Of a stretch of 64,000 nt of DNA, positions 1 to 11,689 are shown one piece after another. A model generated the notes under the pieces. That model was not told the origin of the DNA. It searched no databases and worked only from the letters and a program-made list of their open reading frames with translations. The DNA is from Onchocerca volvulus. Lineage: Eukaryota > Nematoda > Chromadorea > Rhabditida > Onchocercidae. The stretch's first letter is position 1. Each line of letters opens with the position of its first letter. The stretch covers positions 12,176,398-12,240,397 of the forward strand of contig HG738139.1 in NCBI GenBank assembly GCA_000499405.2, written 5' to 3'. A program made the translations under genes and the position numbers.

Positions 1-1859
1 TTTCTGCTTACGGTTTTCAAAGGAAATACACCTTCACTGTAAGTAATTTTTGTTTTCAAAGAATCGACTTAGGACTACGATGGGAAGAAAATTATATAAG
101 GAATATGTAAATATCAATATTATGAGAAAAGAAATTTATTTAGTTGGATAGAATTTGTTCGCTTCACGAACTGTAGCTGAACTTTCCTGTCATTGATGTA
201 TCTATTGAAAAAATAGAGTCTGCTTATTCAGCATAAAATAGATAGCGTTTATATTCGAAGTAGTAGATCATACCAATATAAATAGCTTAAGAGATTTTAT
301 TTGTCTATTTTCGATATGCAATCTTTTTGGTAATCGTCGAGAAATTGTACAGGAAGTCATAGCAATTTTCGATATTGGGAAGTATGGAAAGAGTCAAATA
401 TTAAGGGCATTCACGATAAGTTGCTGTATGCAATTCGTACTGTAGATTTTATTCGCATAACTATAAAGATATTTGAGTAAATTTTAAGTTTTAAGCTTCC
501 CTTATTAAATAATCTTTTTTATAGTTTTAGATAAACTATTTATTTCTAGGCTACAACAGCTCAAATGGCTGTTCTAATGATGTACAATGAAAACACAGAA
601 ATGACGTTGCAACAGATTTGTGATAATACTAAGCTTAGACATGAAATCGTTACACAAATTGTTCAAGCTCTTGTTAAGGTTTGTTTTAAGTTATTTGAAA
701 AGAAAAAAGCTGAAACATTCTTTTATTTATTGATTTCTCTAAGCCGTATTAAACCAAAGCTTTTTGATCCTTTCAATTTCTACCAACATTTGCTTGCAGG
801 TTGAGCTATTATCGATCGTTGGATCAAAGATTGATATTGATACAAATACTCCTCTTTCAACAGTTCTAAGATTGAATTCTGACTTTTCAAAGTATGAAAT
901 ACTTTTCAGTGATAATTAAATTTAATTATCTTTTATGTAAAGGTTCGTGAAAAGACTTAAAATGAAATTTTTTAGCAAGAAATTAAAAGTTGACTTATCG
1001 AAAACGATGGCACGGGCTGAGATACGTCAAGAAACAGTGGAAGTGCATAAATCAGTGGAAGATGATAGAAGATTAGTTGTACAGGTTGGTATTGAATGAT
1101 TTTTTTTCTAGCTTCTGATTATTTAAGTATTATTTATTCCTGTTTTATGAGTTCTTGCTATTTCAGGCAGCAATTGTCCGCATTATGAAAATGAGGAAAA
1201 AAATGAAACATACTCAACTAATTACTGAGGCGAGTGAAACTTTTTCAAGTTAAAATTTTTTTTCACGCGTTTGAGGGGGCTTAGGCTTAGGCTTAGGGAA
1301 ACCCCCCCCCGCTATGAATACATTCGTAATCGAAATATAAAAAAGAAATATTCATTTACTGAACTTTGCTATTATTCCCCCCCACCCGCTATGAATACAT
1401 TCGTAATCGAAATAAAAAAAAAATATTCATTTGCTAAACTTTGCTATTATTTTTTTATAATCTGTATTTCACTATTTTTCTTTTTTTTAATGAAAAAATC
1501 GCTACAAGTTTTTTCATCACCCATTATGTTACACAAATCCAAACATATTTTAATGAGAAAAATTTTTCATGCTTAAAAAAAAAATTAGATGATTATTTTT
1601 CTTATCGACTTATTGAAATCCTTTTTGACAGAACATAACTTATTTTGTAGAAGTTTCAAGTGATTACTAATTTTGCTCATTATACAGTACGCTATTGATT
1701 TTCAATTGATAATTGATAAAATTACAGGTTCTTGCTCAGTTAGCATCACGTTTCAAGCCAAAAGTGCCAATGATTAAAAAATGTATTGATATTCTAATCG
1801 AAAAAGAATATTTACAAAGGGTGGAAAATGAGAAGGATCTCTATGAATACCTTGCATGA
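1..1859 (+). CDS. cul-1: Cullin-1-type protein, 3' part (copy 0, cut by the window edge)
   Basis: C-terminal part of a CUL1-family cullin, the scaffold of SCF ubiquitin ligases. Exons read as 1-38 (partial), 550-678, 800-891, 976-1084, 1167-1229 and 1728-1859; phases join cleanly. Visible are the end of the cullin-homology region, the winged-helix region and the Nedd8 domain with the neddylation core [11 protein letters not shown] (acceptor Lys after IM). The protein ends YEYLA, as CUL1 proteins end in Y-x-Y-L/V-A. The intron after exon 1167-1229 starts with GC (gcgagt) instead of GT, as in copies A and B. Exon sequence is clearly related to copies A and B but diverged, so this is the older paralogue. 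The N-terminal half lies left of the window, so its start and any leader exon cannot be judged. Confidence 0.9.
1281..1298 (+). repeat. Short interstitial telomere-like repeat
   Basis: Two TTAGGC units followed by TTAGGG, inside the last (GC-AG) intron of cullin copy 0. TTAGGC is the usual nematode telomere unit. A run of C follows immediately. Confidence 0.7.
1311..1450 (+). repeat. Two-unit direct repeat in cullin copy 0 intron
   Basis: A unit beginning gctatgaatacattcgtaat occurs at 1311 and again at 1388. The two are nearly identical over about 63 bases, and each is preceded by a C-rich run. It lies next to the telomere-like repeat and explains the apparent small ORFs here. Confidence 0.85.
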
Positions 1860-2501
1860 ATTAATTTTTCTAATATATTAAAGGAATTTTATATCTAATA
1901 TGGAATGCAGACTTTTGAATTGTCATTACTGCTATTGTGTATAACCACACATTTGTGTATTTTTTTCGGTATTGATGCTGTGTTTCTTATTGTGTATTGC
2001 TGCCTGATATTATCAATAGACCTTGTCTCAATTTCTAACAAAGTCTCACGTTTTTCTTACTTTGAGATTTTAAAAAAATTTATGCAAATTTTCGAATTGT
2101 ACTATAAAAATGCCATGCTAACCAGAGCATTTTTTTTTTTGCCAGGTATTTGAAATGTCCATTTACATTACTTGAAGAAATAAACAATCATAAAAAGCAA
2201 TCATGAAGAAATAAATGAAGCAGAATATTAGGGATTTTAATTCAACTTCATATTTATCTTTCATTTTTGACCAGTCATTAATATTATTGTCAAGCTGTTG
2301 TAAATTTTAGGACTTTATTTTGCTTTTTAGAAAGAATTTGAATTTTTCCACTATCAACATTAAATTCTTTTTCTAAGGATTTATTGTATGCTACTCTTTG
2401 AAAAAGTGGGATGGCTTTTTAAGGAGATCCTATTTTATTTTAATCAACAAATTCATTTGTTTTTATAATTTTTGATAAATTTAAAATTGAGTTATCTAAT
2501 A

Positions 2502-2622
2502 AATAAGGCTAAGAACATGTAATCACTAGATGGCTAAATTTTTCATGCACTTGTTGAGATAATGTGGTCAACAAATGCATGACAAATTAAGCCATCTGAT
2601 TATTACATCCCTTGACCTTATT
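2502..2622. repeat. Long foldback (hairpin) in cullin 3' flank, copy 0
   Basis: Two arms of about 55 bases are inverted complements with a few mismatches around a ~10-base loop (AATAAGG ... CCTTATT at the ends; TTGTTGA ... TCAACAA at the loop). A diverged relative at 22355-22476 also still folds. It could be a small fold-back transposon or the template of a structured RNA; the sequence does not decide. Confidence 0.75.
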
Positions 2623-3324
2623 ATATTTATCAAGCATTAAAGCATTTTTGGCCTTGTTTTTCAAGTAATTAATTTCCGGTTTAATGCCAGATTTTCATCT
2701 TTTCATTTTTACTTGAGAAATTTTTACTCATTTTGACTAACTATTTAATTATTTAACTAGTAGATATGAAATCCTCGATTGACCATCAAGATTTTTACTG
2801 TTTCGTTGAAAGAAATTGAATACTTTGGGTATCTAGTACCTTTATATTTGTTCCCGAGTTATTCTGGATTTGATTCAGAACGTAAGCATAGTTTTGGAAA
2901 ATCTTTTTCAACGAATTTATTTATATATGATATAGTTTCTTCTTGTAATGAAATTTGTGCTCAACATATAAGGAAATCCGCAGCTTTAGGAAGTACGGAA
3001 GCAAAAGTCAGGTAGGAAATTGATACACGTTTTGATTTTCAATAAAATTTTTCAGTAATTTGATTTGACTCTTGGCTATAATTTTTAGCTTCATTATAGA
3101 AGCTACATTTCTACGCAGGAAAGCATTTTATTTGTTAATTTATCCAAATTAAGGGTATTTTTTTTTTTTGATATTTTGATTTTCTCCGTTTAATTTATTA
3201 TTTTCTTCGACGACACAATTATTACATTCCGTTTCTTGGATCATTTTTGTTCGTTGATTCAATTTTACAATCATTAGCGATCAGTTTGAACAAAAAGAAA
3301 TATCTTTTGGTCACCGACGTTGCT

Positions 3325-3334
3325 AATTTTTAGG
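3325..3334 (+). promoter_or_regulatory. Probable spliced-leader acceptor of the GT25 gene
   Basis: T-rich tract ending in ag (ctaatttttag) one base before the ATG at 3335. This fits nematode trans-splicing and supports that start codon over the upstream in-frame TTG. Confidence 0.5.
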
Positions 3335-6300
3335 ATGCACCGTGCTGTAGTGATATTGGCGTTTTTTACTATGGTTTTTACGTCTTCATCAACGCAGAAT
3401 GCATTTTTACGTGAAGCAGATTATCGTCACTTGTATCCATTGACGTCGATAGCTATCCAGTTGCAGAATCATGCTCATGCATTGCCATATTTTTTTGGTT
3501 TATTAGAAAATCTTGACTATCCCAAGGATCAGATTCTGATTGATATATACATGGAAGCACATATTGATGCAACTTTATCCGAAACCAAACAGTCAGTTTT
3601 GATGATTATCTAGCACAATAATTGAGCGAAATAGTTTGATACTTGTAAATTGTGAAGATTGCATGCATTCCATAAGTTTTACATGCGAATGCATGCCATA
3701 ATGTTTACATAAAACATGAACAATTTCGAAAAGTTGCAATTTTTAAGTAAAACTCATAAACTTATAAGCTGGTTCAAACAATTTTACTCATGATGTTACG
3801 CAAGACTTTTGACTTGACGAAAAGCAAAGTATTACTGGTGTGAATTAGAAACATTGCTGCAGGAAACGAAGTTGTCGGATATAGGATTCACTTCCACCAA
3901 TCCGAAAAAAATTACGGCCTAAAGTTTTTGACGTAGCTATCATAATTTTTATCAAATTCAAATGTTTAATAATAATTTTTATGGTTACAATTATTTCTTG
4001 GTAAGCAAATTACAGGTGGTCAGATGATGCGCGGAAGTATTACCGTTCCATTTTCCTCAACACCGATACAAAAAATTGGCAAGAGGAAGCATTGATGAAA
4101 GCAAGAAATAGTAAAGCAAAATATATTCTGTATCTAAAGGTGTACACAATATGCTATTTTATCTCAAAATTACGGATAAAAATTTTGAATTCAATTCAAA
4201 TACGGAATAGTTTGAAGTGATGATGATAAAAATCACAAATAATTTAAAAATTTTTGTAGCTGAAATATCGGGACGATTTGGAAAATCATTTTCTGTTTTT
4301 TTTTTCTTTTTTTTTTTTGTTTTCAATTTACTTAAAAATAAAAGAAAAAGATTTCAGGGTGATCATTTATTAACGGATCATAGGATTCTCCAGACATTGA
4401 TGCGAAAGAAGAAATTAGCTATAGCTCCTCTTCTTTTTGCTCCATTCGGTGATCCACCTACAGTTTTTATATCTGAAGATTATAACAATCGAAAAGAAAT
4501 ATCGACCGTCGAAGTAAGTATATTTGTTTTTATCGTAAAATTTTAATTTTTGTGAATTTGTCGCGAGTAGCAAATAACATTTCTTTTATCGTGCATTTAA
4601 TTAGAGACTTTAAAATATATGCAGAAGATGGATATCAGAATGTCGCCAGTTAATGTCATTTTTTAAATTATTCAAATAAATGTATATTATAGGTGAAAAT
4701 GATTCCAGAACCGTTGTTGTTAGATTTGGCACACAGTGATTCGTCATTCTTAACATTTTCTTCCGATAATTTGTATGGTTATTCTGAAAATGATTCTGAT
4801 GAACCAAATGCTGTGCTTGAGAATTCGGCATCTCGGATGAATATATCATTTTTCTTGGATAATGAGTATTTTTATGGATATTTCTTCAATCATTCATTAC
4901 GTTCTTTGGATTTTCAACGGAAAGCGGTTGGTTTTCTTGCAGATATATCTTGATTTCGTGTAATTTCTTCTATGAATTTGGATTTGCATCTACGTGATCC
5001 ACCATGCGAAATATTAACCTGAAAAATTAATCAGAAATTAAAACCAATGATTCAAAATGTATTCATCGCTAAATTTATTTCTCATTTTTCATTGTCGAGG
5101 CTTGTGTTTTGTACTTTAAACAATGTTTAAGTCATTTCAAAAGGAGTTGTCACTCGAAATGATGAAATCTATGATTTAAATAAAAGAATTTTTGCTTACA
5201 GCTTCGTTATCTGTTAGCCGATTGGGTTGCTAATAGTGGTCTGATGCCAATTGTACACTCATCATTCTTGACAGTCACTTATCCGAGACCATCACTTTTT
5301 GATGTTGATAAAATTTATCTAATCAATCTCGAACGAAGAAATGAAAGGTATTTGCAAAAGTCACAAATAAAATGAAGACGAATGATAACGGATGATCTGG
5401 TGAAATTAGTTAAAGATCTAGACGAGGCTGAAAGTTATTGTTTGTCAAATAGTCTATCGTGATCTTCTGCAGTATATATTTATATTTGGCAGCAGTTATG
5501 TTTTAAAAAAGTACTGTTATAATAAGAGCATTTTTTCTGCTTTTCAGTCTTCTTTTATGTTGTATAATTTTGCAATAAACATATTTTCGTATTAGTAAAT
5601 TTAATTATTTTAATAATTTTTAGCTGTGTATTATGGAAATAATTTTTTTAATGCCTTGAAACTGTTTAAGAAAACTTAAAATGATGGAATTATTAAAACT
5701 GATGGGATTTGAATATACGTGGTGGAAAGCAACTGATGGTCAGCACTTGGATTTGGAACCTCTGTACAGCGAGGTTAAATTTTTGCCTGGATATGAAGAT
5801 CCATATTACAAAAGACCAATGAAAGCAGGAGAAGTAAGTAAAGTTTATGGAAATATAGCACTAATGAAGTTTCTAGTCTTCTTTTCAATTTTTTTTGGAA
5901 GTTAATGAAATAATAATAAAGTCATACTTTATTCTGGGATGGAATTTAAATTCTTTATTTAAAATCGATTGTTTCTTGAAAGAATCTATTTTAGAATGAA
6001 AATTGAGTTTTCTATTTAAGATCGGTTGTTTCTTGAGCCATTATCGCATATGGCAAGAAGTAGATGAAAAAAAATTGGATCGTGTAATTGTATTCGAAGA
6101 TGATTTGCGATTTATGATTAATTCAACAGATCTTTTAAAAGAACTTATTGAAGATATCGATACTTCGGGAATTGAATGGGATCTAATATATTTGGGCAGA
6201 AAGCAGTTGGAAGGTGCAGATGAAAATTGGGTACCTGGTAAGTTATCATGTATTCTTTTCAAATTTCGTGATTTTAATTAAGTTTTGAAGATTTTTGATA

Positions 6301-6863
6301 ATATTCTATAATATAAAGCTTATTATTTGCAATTCAGTCATTAATAATGATTGAAATAACTTTTGAACTAGACATATGTCAAGTAATTTCTGTTTCAAAA
6401 CAATTCTGCAATCCTATTTCTTCCCCACTACACAAAATTGGATGATGAATGCTTGAATAAACTTTTCATCCAATGAAATTTATTTTATTTCATCTTACCT
6501 TGACTTACATCTATAACTTTTGTAGGTCATCGACATTTGAGTACCGTCGGTTATTCATATTGGACACTTGGTTATATGCTATCACTGAATGGTGCACGAA
6601 AATTGCTTGATGGCAATCCTTTAAAAAAACTTGTACCGGTGGATGAATATATTCCAATTATGTTCAATAAGCATCCAAATACGACATGGAAAAATGCATT
6701 TCCAAATCGCAATTTAATTGCTTATACGATTTATCCGACTATTGTTGTTCCAGAAAGATATACCTATCAACATGGTTATTTTAGCGATACAGAAGATTCA
6801 GATGTTATTGATGTAGAAAATGCAATTTGGACAAACAAGAAAACAAATAAAGATGAATTATGA
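3335..6863 (+). CDS. COLGALT1: GT25-family procollagen galactosyltransferase-like protein, ER resident
   Basis: Family enzymes add galactose to hydroxylysine of collagen in the ER lumen. Exons: 3335-3591, 4016-4139, 4358-4513, 4693-4926, 5202-5347, 5671-5833, 6021-6237, 6526-6863; 544 residues (human COLGALT1 about 622). An N-terminal signal peptide (MHRAVVILAFFTMVFTSSST) is followed by a reduced first GT domain and then the conserved GT25 domain. Landmarks are GEIGCFLSHYRIW, VFEDDLRF (acidic EDD about residues 386-388), DLIYLGRK, YSYWTLGYMLSLNGARKLL and PVDEYIP. The C-terminus is KDEL, an ER-retrieval signal. Where family enzymes carry DxD in the first domain, this protein has KGD (about 127-129), so that domain may not bind metal. 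The exon 4 donor (gttggt) is the least certain junction. Confidence 0.9.
5957..6036 (+). repeat. Partial duplication of the exon 7 acceptor region of GT25
   Basis: The 23 bases at 5957-5979 match 6014-6036 at all but two positions, 57 bases apart. The upstream copy has lost the acceptor AG (aa in place of ag), so only the downstream one should splice. Confidence 0.6.
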
Positions 6864-7788
6864 AGTATCGAATATCAATATTCAAATTTTCATGTTATGC
6901 GTTGTTTTCAAAAGAATAGTAATATTTTAGTCTGATCATAATGGCATGAACAATGTGATTGCTTAATATTATTATTAAATTTTGTTTTCAAATCATTTCG
7001 TTATTTTTTATTTTTATTTTTTAAATCAGTTACCTATTCTTCATTTGATTAACTGGAACTGCAATATTGTAATTAGATAAAATGATCTAGTTTGTTTGTT
7101 TAGTTTTACACAAATATGCTGTATGCTTTCTTATCATAAGCAATATAGAAATTCGAGATATTCTACGGTTTTATTTTACTGCAATTCTGCAAGCTTTAAT
7201 TTTCCTAGCTCATTGTTTTTCATGCTTTATTCTGTAATTTAATATCATTTCCTTGTGCGGTGCTATTTTGTTTAATGATGTTATTGCCTTATTTTTGATT
7301 AGTGCCTATTGATTTCTTTTTTTTATTTATTATCTCGTCGCAGCTATCGTAATTCACTACTTATTTTATAATTCAATAATAGAACTTTGAATAAATTTTG
7401 TTATTATTTATGCCTTGCAAATTGAAATCTGCTGAAGTTACTGTAACAGGATACTTCATTATAACAAATTTTGCATAGCTTTATCTTCTTATATCTTGAG
7501 ATTCTGAGAAATAAGGATTGGAATTATGTAAGTGAAACGCATACTTGATGTACTTAATTTTTATAGGAAATTAATTTGTGGCAATAACACAAGAAAAATG
7601 CTTGGTAGCAACAATTTTTATGCTAATCGTGTCAAACGTTAGAATTCTTGACGCTGGAGTTTCTGTGGAATTCCAGTTTGCACTTTTTGTGGCAAGGTTT
7701 GTTTGCATTTTATGAAATTACTTCTGGAGTATTCCCAACGAATTCTCTTAGTTTACCGATGTATTCATTCGCATGCGTTTCTAGGGTT
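6864..7788. other. Intergenic between GT25 and STK16 genes
   Basis: AT-rich, with no coding frame I recognise. A possible polyadenylation signal AATAAA lies at 7390-7395. Confidence 0.6.
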
Positions 7789-7795
7789 ATGCAGA

Positions 7796-10212
7796 ATGGG
7801 TTGCATTTGCGGAAAGCCAGATCTTGAAATTGGAATGCAACAATATCGGATATTGAAACCTTTCGCTAAAGGGTAAACCGAATAGATCTTCAGTTCCATT
7901 TTCTTTCAAAGAACTTCATATTATTTGTTCACTATATGATTATAGATAATATTAGGTGTTTATTAATATAAAATAAACTTCTAAATAAAATTAAACACTT
8001 CTAAAAAAGAAAATCTTAACATTGCTATGATTTTTTATTCAAATAAACTGAACAGATCTCCAGTTCCTACTTATATTTCAAAGAACTTCATACTATTTGT
8101 TCACTATATGATTATAGATGATGTTATGTGTCTATTAATATGAAATAAACGCTTTCTAAATAAATCTTTTATTTCCACTTTAAAATATTCGAATTTGAAC
8201 AAAAAATTTTAGCAACGTTAGAGATTATAAAGAAATATTATTTAAAGATTTCTTTTTAGAGGCTTTAGTCAATTGTTTCTGGTAGAGGAATACAAAACTG
8301 GTCATAAATTGGCTTTAAAACGGATTGATTGTTATTCGAAAACGGACGTTGAACGTGTTCGGAATGAAATCGGTATACAACGACGGTTTGGAATGCATCC
8401 GAACATACTATCACTGAAATGTTTTACGGATGACGAAATTCCGCATGGTCTACGATTTTCACTTATCTTCAATTTTTACGAGGTGTGAGTGGGATAATTT
8501 TTTTTCCTCGGTAAATTTTATATTTGAAAGAAAGAAAAATTAATTAATTTGTATTTTTATGTTGATCATATTATCACATTTTTGGATTTTGACTAATATT
8601 CACAAGGTATTTCTTCGCACTCTTTTTTCTTGGAAAAATATGACGTTGAAATAGAATTTATCACTGTTCATTTGAAAGATATGAATAAAAGCTTCCTTTC
8701 TTTTTACTGATTTTCTTGTTTCATTTTAAATTTACTGAATTATTAGATTTCGGAAAGAATTTATAAGGTTATAATGGATTTACGTCTATTCCAGCGTGGC
8801 AGTCTTCAAGATGAACTTACAGATCGCCGTCCATGTTGCGACTACATTAACGAAGAACGAGTAATACGCCTCTTTCTACAAATTGCTTCCGCTATTAACT
8901 TCATGCATTCATCTTCTCCTCCCATTGCTCATAGGTCAGCCTTTTTCCATTTTTCGTGTACTGAGTAAAATAACTCGTGTAACTATTTTGAATCTTTCTG
9001 GTAGGGAAGGAAGAATTAGACAGCGATTTGCACATTATTCGTGCAAATGCTTTTGTTTGTTTTTGTCTTTTTAAAAAACATCCTTTTTTTTTTTTAATTG
9101 TTGTTCAGCAAAAAAATTCTGACTCTTTTATAAGTTTTCTTCTAGGATCTTTTTGTGCATAATTTCTGAAATCTTTCTTGTGCAAAAAGAAGAACTTTTT
9201 CAGAGATATAAAACCAGCTAATGTGTTGCTCTCAGGCAATGATCGTCCGATATTAATGGATTTTGGTAGTTGTTTCGCATGTCCAATAATAATTAATGAT
9301 GGGAACGATTCAAGAATGCAGTTGGCCAGTTTTTGTTATACATTTGTATTATTGCTGGTCACCTTGCTTTTTTTTTTTCGGAGAAATTTAGAAATGTTCA
9401 TATTTTAATAGCATTAGAAGAAATACGCAAGAATAATTGTTACTTTCCGTATGGTTACTAAAGGATACGATTTAACAAAATTATTTCTTTGTAAATTTTT
9501 TTCTCTTTTAAATTATTTTTTTTACAAAATGTTAGTAATACTTGCTGTTTTAGGATGAAGCTGGTGAATTATGTTCAATGCCGTATCGTGCTCCGGAACT
9601 TTTTGTTTGTGAAGTCGGTTCAATAATCGATCAATCTGTAGATATTTGGGTTTGTATTATTCTTAATATCTATTTATTGTAATTTTAAATTCAGGTTTTT
9701 CAAATGTAATACCTTAACATCATCAACAGCTTAAAATAAAGAAAGAAAAGCACCAAATTCCAGTCACTTGGTTGCCTTTTATTTGCCTTATGCTTCTTTC
9801 GTTCGCCATTTGATGATATTTATGAACGTGGCGATAGCATTGCACTTGCTGTTCAGTCAGGAAAAATTACTTATGCTGACAATCATCCGTAAGTTCAATT
9901 TGCTTTAGTCGAAATAAAAAATTAAAATTTTTATCTGAAATTTCCAAGATAAGAAGTGTCATCCAATTAATCTCGGAGAACGCTATGGAAGTAACTAACA
10001 CAAAAATGAAAAAAACAAAAACAAGATTTTTACGGATAAAATATAAGTGGCAGAAGTTCCTGGATATTTTCACTTTTTGTATTATAATTCAAACTTTCAT
10101 TATTTTCAGGTATAGTCAAAAAATTCTAGATGCAATTCGTTTAATGATAACTGTCGATCCAGCGGATCGATCGAGTATTACTTCAGTTTGTGAACTGTTG
10201 GAAGATTCTTAG
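7796..10212 (+). CDS. STK16: STK16/MPSK1-type serine/threonine kinase, likely acylated
   Basis: NAK-family kinase; STK16 relatives are myristoylated and palmitoylated and act at Golgi and secretory membranes. Exons: 7796-7872, 8260-8482, 8768-8934, 9204-9345, 9554-9649, 9764-9888, 10110-10212; about 310 residues (human STK16 is 305). The protein starts MGCICGK, with Gly2 for myristoylation and Cys3/Cys5 for palmitoylation, matching the family. Kinase landmarks: glycine loop AKGGFS (24-29), ATP-binding Lys46 in ALKRID, catalytic loop HRDIKPAN (Asp157), DFG Asp175, YRAPELF, DIWSLGCLLFA and a C-lobe ending MITVDPADRSS. A tttctag acceptor ends at 7784, 11 bases before the ATG, and fits trans-splicing. 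The donor of exon 4 (gtatta at 9346) is uncertain: it leaves a longer activation segment than in human STK16. A possible AATAAA is at 10670. Confidence 0.9.
7878..8165 (+). repeat. Tandem duplication in STK16 intron 1
   Basis: Two ~115-base segments (about 7878-7992 and 8048-8165) share long stretches such as caaagaacttcata and tttgttcactatatgattat. They look like a diverged local duplication. Confidence 0.75.
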
Positions 10213-11040
10213 TTATATGGAAGCTCAAGTTTAAAAAAAAGTTTCTAGATTTTCTGTTCATAATATATTTGTTGCTTTAAAAGATCAAATGCTGTTCTTA
10301 AGAAGTTTTGACATCAGAATCAGTTCCGTCTAGTCAGTCTCTCCTTCCTCTCTCCTTTTCTCTTCTATCTCCTTTTTCCGTTTCAATTAAGGAACGATAA
10401 AAACGGAATTGCCCAAAACGTTTGGTCAGAATCTTATGGCTTCTAGTTGAATTATTTTTTGAACTTAAGTTCAAATTAGAGAGAATATAAATTCATCTTT
10501 TTTATTTCTCCTAAATTGTTTCATGCAGAATTGTTTAATTCATTGTCTTACTTTTCCATTGTATCTTCATGTAAAAAATATTGTGATGCAGTTATTTTGA
10601 GATTTGATCAGTATTTTAGGAATATGTTCGTGCTTTCATATGATCAGTCCTTAAACTTTGTGGAATTTAAATAAAAAAAAAACACACATATATCCAAACT
10701 TGGTGATAAAAAATAATCTTTAATGGTGACGGAGTAAAGCTCAGGACTTCTTTGATCTTTCGCCTTTTAGAATCAAATAATGTAATCAAAAGAATTAAAA
10801 TCCTTTTAATTACATTATTTGACTCTAAAGAATACAATCCAAACATCTTTACAAATACATTTCTTCTTACCGATTTCTATGATGTATATTTTCGTAAAAT
10901 TTTAGACATCAAGAAATTGTCCATATATGTAAGAAATTTGTGGGAACTTTTTACCGGAAATAGGTTAGGAAAAAATCTTTTTTGTTATGGTGAATTTGGG
11001 TAATTAACCAACGAATGTAGAAGAATCGATCGTGAAGAAT
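10213..11040. other. Intergenic downstream of STK16
   Basis: No gene seen. It contains the STK16 3' end and an inverted repeat at 10764-10830. The small ORF at 10752-11003 overlaps that inverted repeat and looks fortuitous. Confidence 0.6.
10764..10830. repeat. Inverted repeat (hairpin, arms about 28 bases)
   Basis: The left arm around aatcaaataatgtaatcaaa pairs with the right arm around ttaattacattatttgac, with only 3-4 mismatches and a short loop. It could be a MITE or fold-back end; nothing links it to a gene. Confidence 0.75.
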
Positions 11041-11689
11041 TTATTCAGTAACTAGCAGGTCACGCTCCTCGTGGTCTGTCCAATTAGTCTATATAGGCTG
11101 ACCATGCTTCGCGTGTCCCGCTCCAGCTAGTTTATATAAAAAAATAGAAATGTTCATTTGTTCAAAATCTAAAATTTTCGAAATTTCTTGAACACTCGCC
11201 TTATCTACATTAGTTCAAAATCTAAGATCTCCGAAAGTTCTTGCCTATTGCTTTGAAATTTTCACATCACGTTGCATTCGAATATGCGCATATTTTTATA
11301 TAAAGCGTTGCTGTAGCTCAGTTTGGTTAAATGAAAAAAAGAAAATGGAAGCGCACGTTTCTAATGTTGAGGAAAATTAGTTTCGCAATGTTTGTAGTTT
11401 TGTTTAACTTGATAAGGAAGGTATTTTTCACCTACTGAAGACATCATATCTTCTCCCTGCAAATACTTTTTCTTGGATACCCAAATCTTCTGTGACGAAT
11501 TCAAATATTGTATGGCAATAATGATCTAATCTCCGAATTAATTTATTGTTTAAGATAAGGTACTCAATGAATTAAATCTATAAGAAGAAGCTAATTCTGC
11601 TGTTTCAGAGCCCAATGCTGCAAAGAAAAAGAAGTATCCATTTCCATAAATCTAGAGTATTATATTATTTTAGATAACGCCACTGAACA

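Larger units (their letters stand above)
1860..3334. other. Intergenic: cullin 3' flank shared with copy A
   Basis: No convincing gene. Most of it aligns by eye, with divergence, to the 3' flank of cullin copy A (about 21103-22745). It includes a small hydrophobic ORF (1905-2153), AATAAA signals near 2180-2215 and a long foldback. Similarity ends near 2960, the point matching where Helitron H2 begins after copy A. The rest up to the GT25 start shows nothing recognisable. Confidence 0.7.

Noticed and set aside
1271..1576. 101-codon ORF in the cullin copy 0 intron
   Set aside because: Starts in telomere-like and C-run sequence and runs through a direct repeat and poly-T; not coding.
2779..3015. 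78-codon ORF upstream of GT25 as an extra gene or exon
   Set aside because: Its counterpart in the copy A flank (about 22610-22745) is not open in the same way; part of the decaying shared 3' flank.
11041..11130. Possible tRNA in the GC-richer stretch with cgtggtctgtccaatt
   Set aside because: No acceptor-stem pairing or TTC-type T-arm in the right spacing; it is the conserved end of the Helitron-like repeat.
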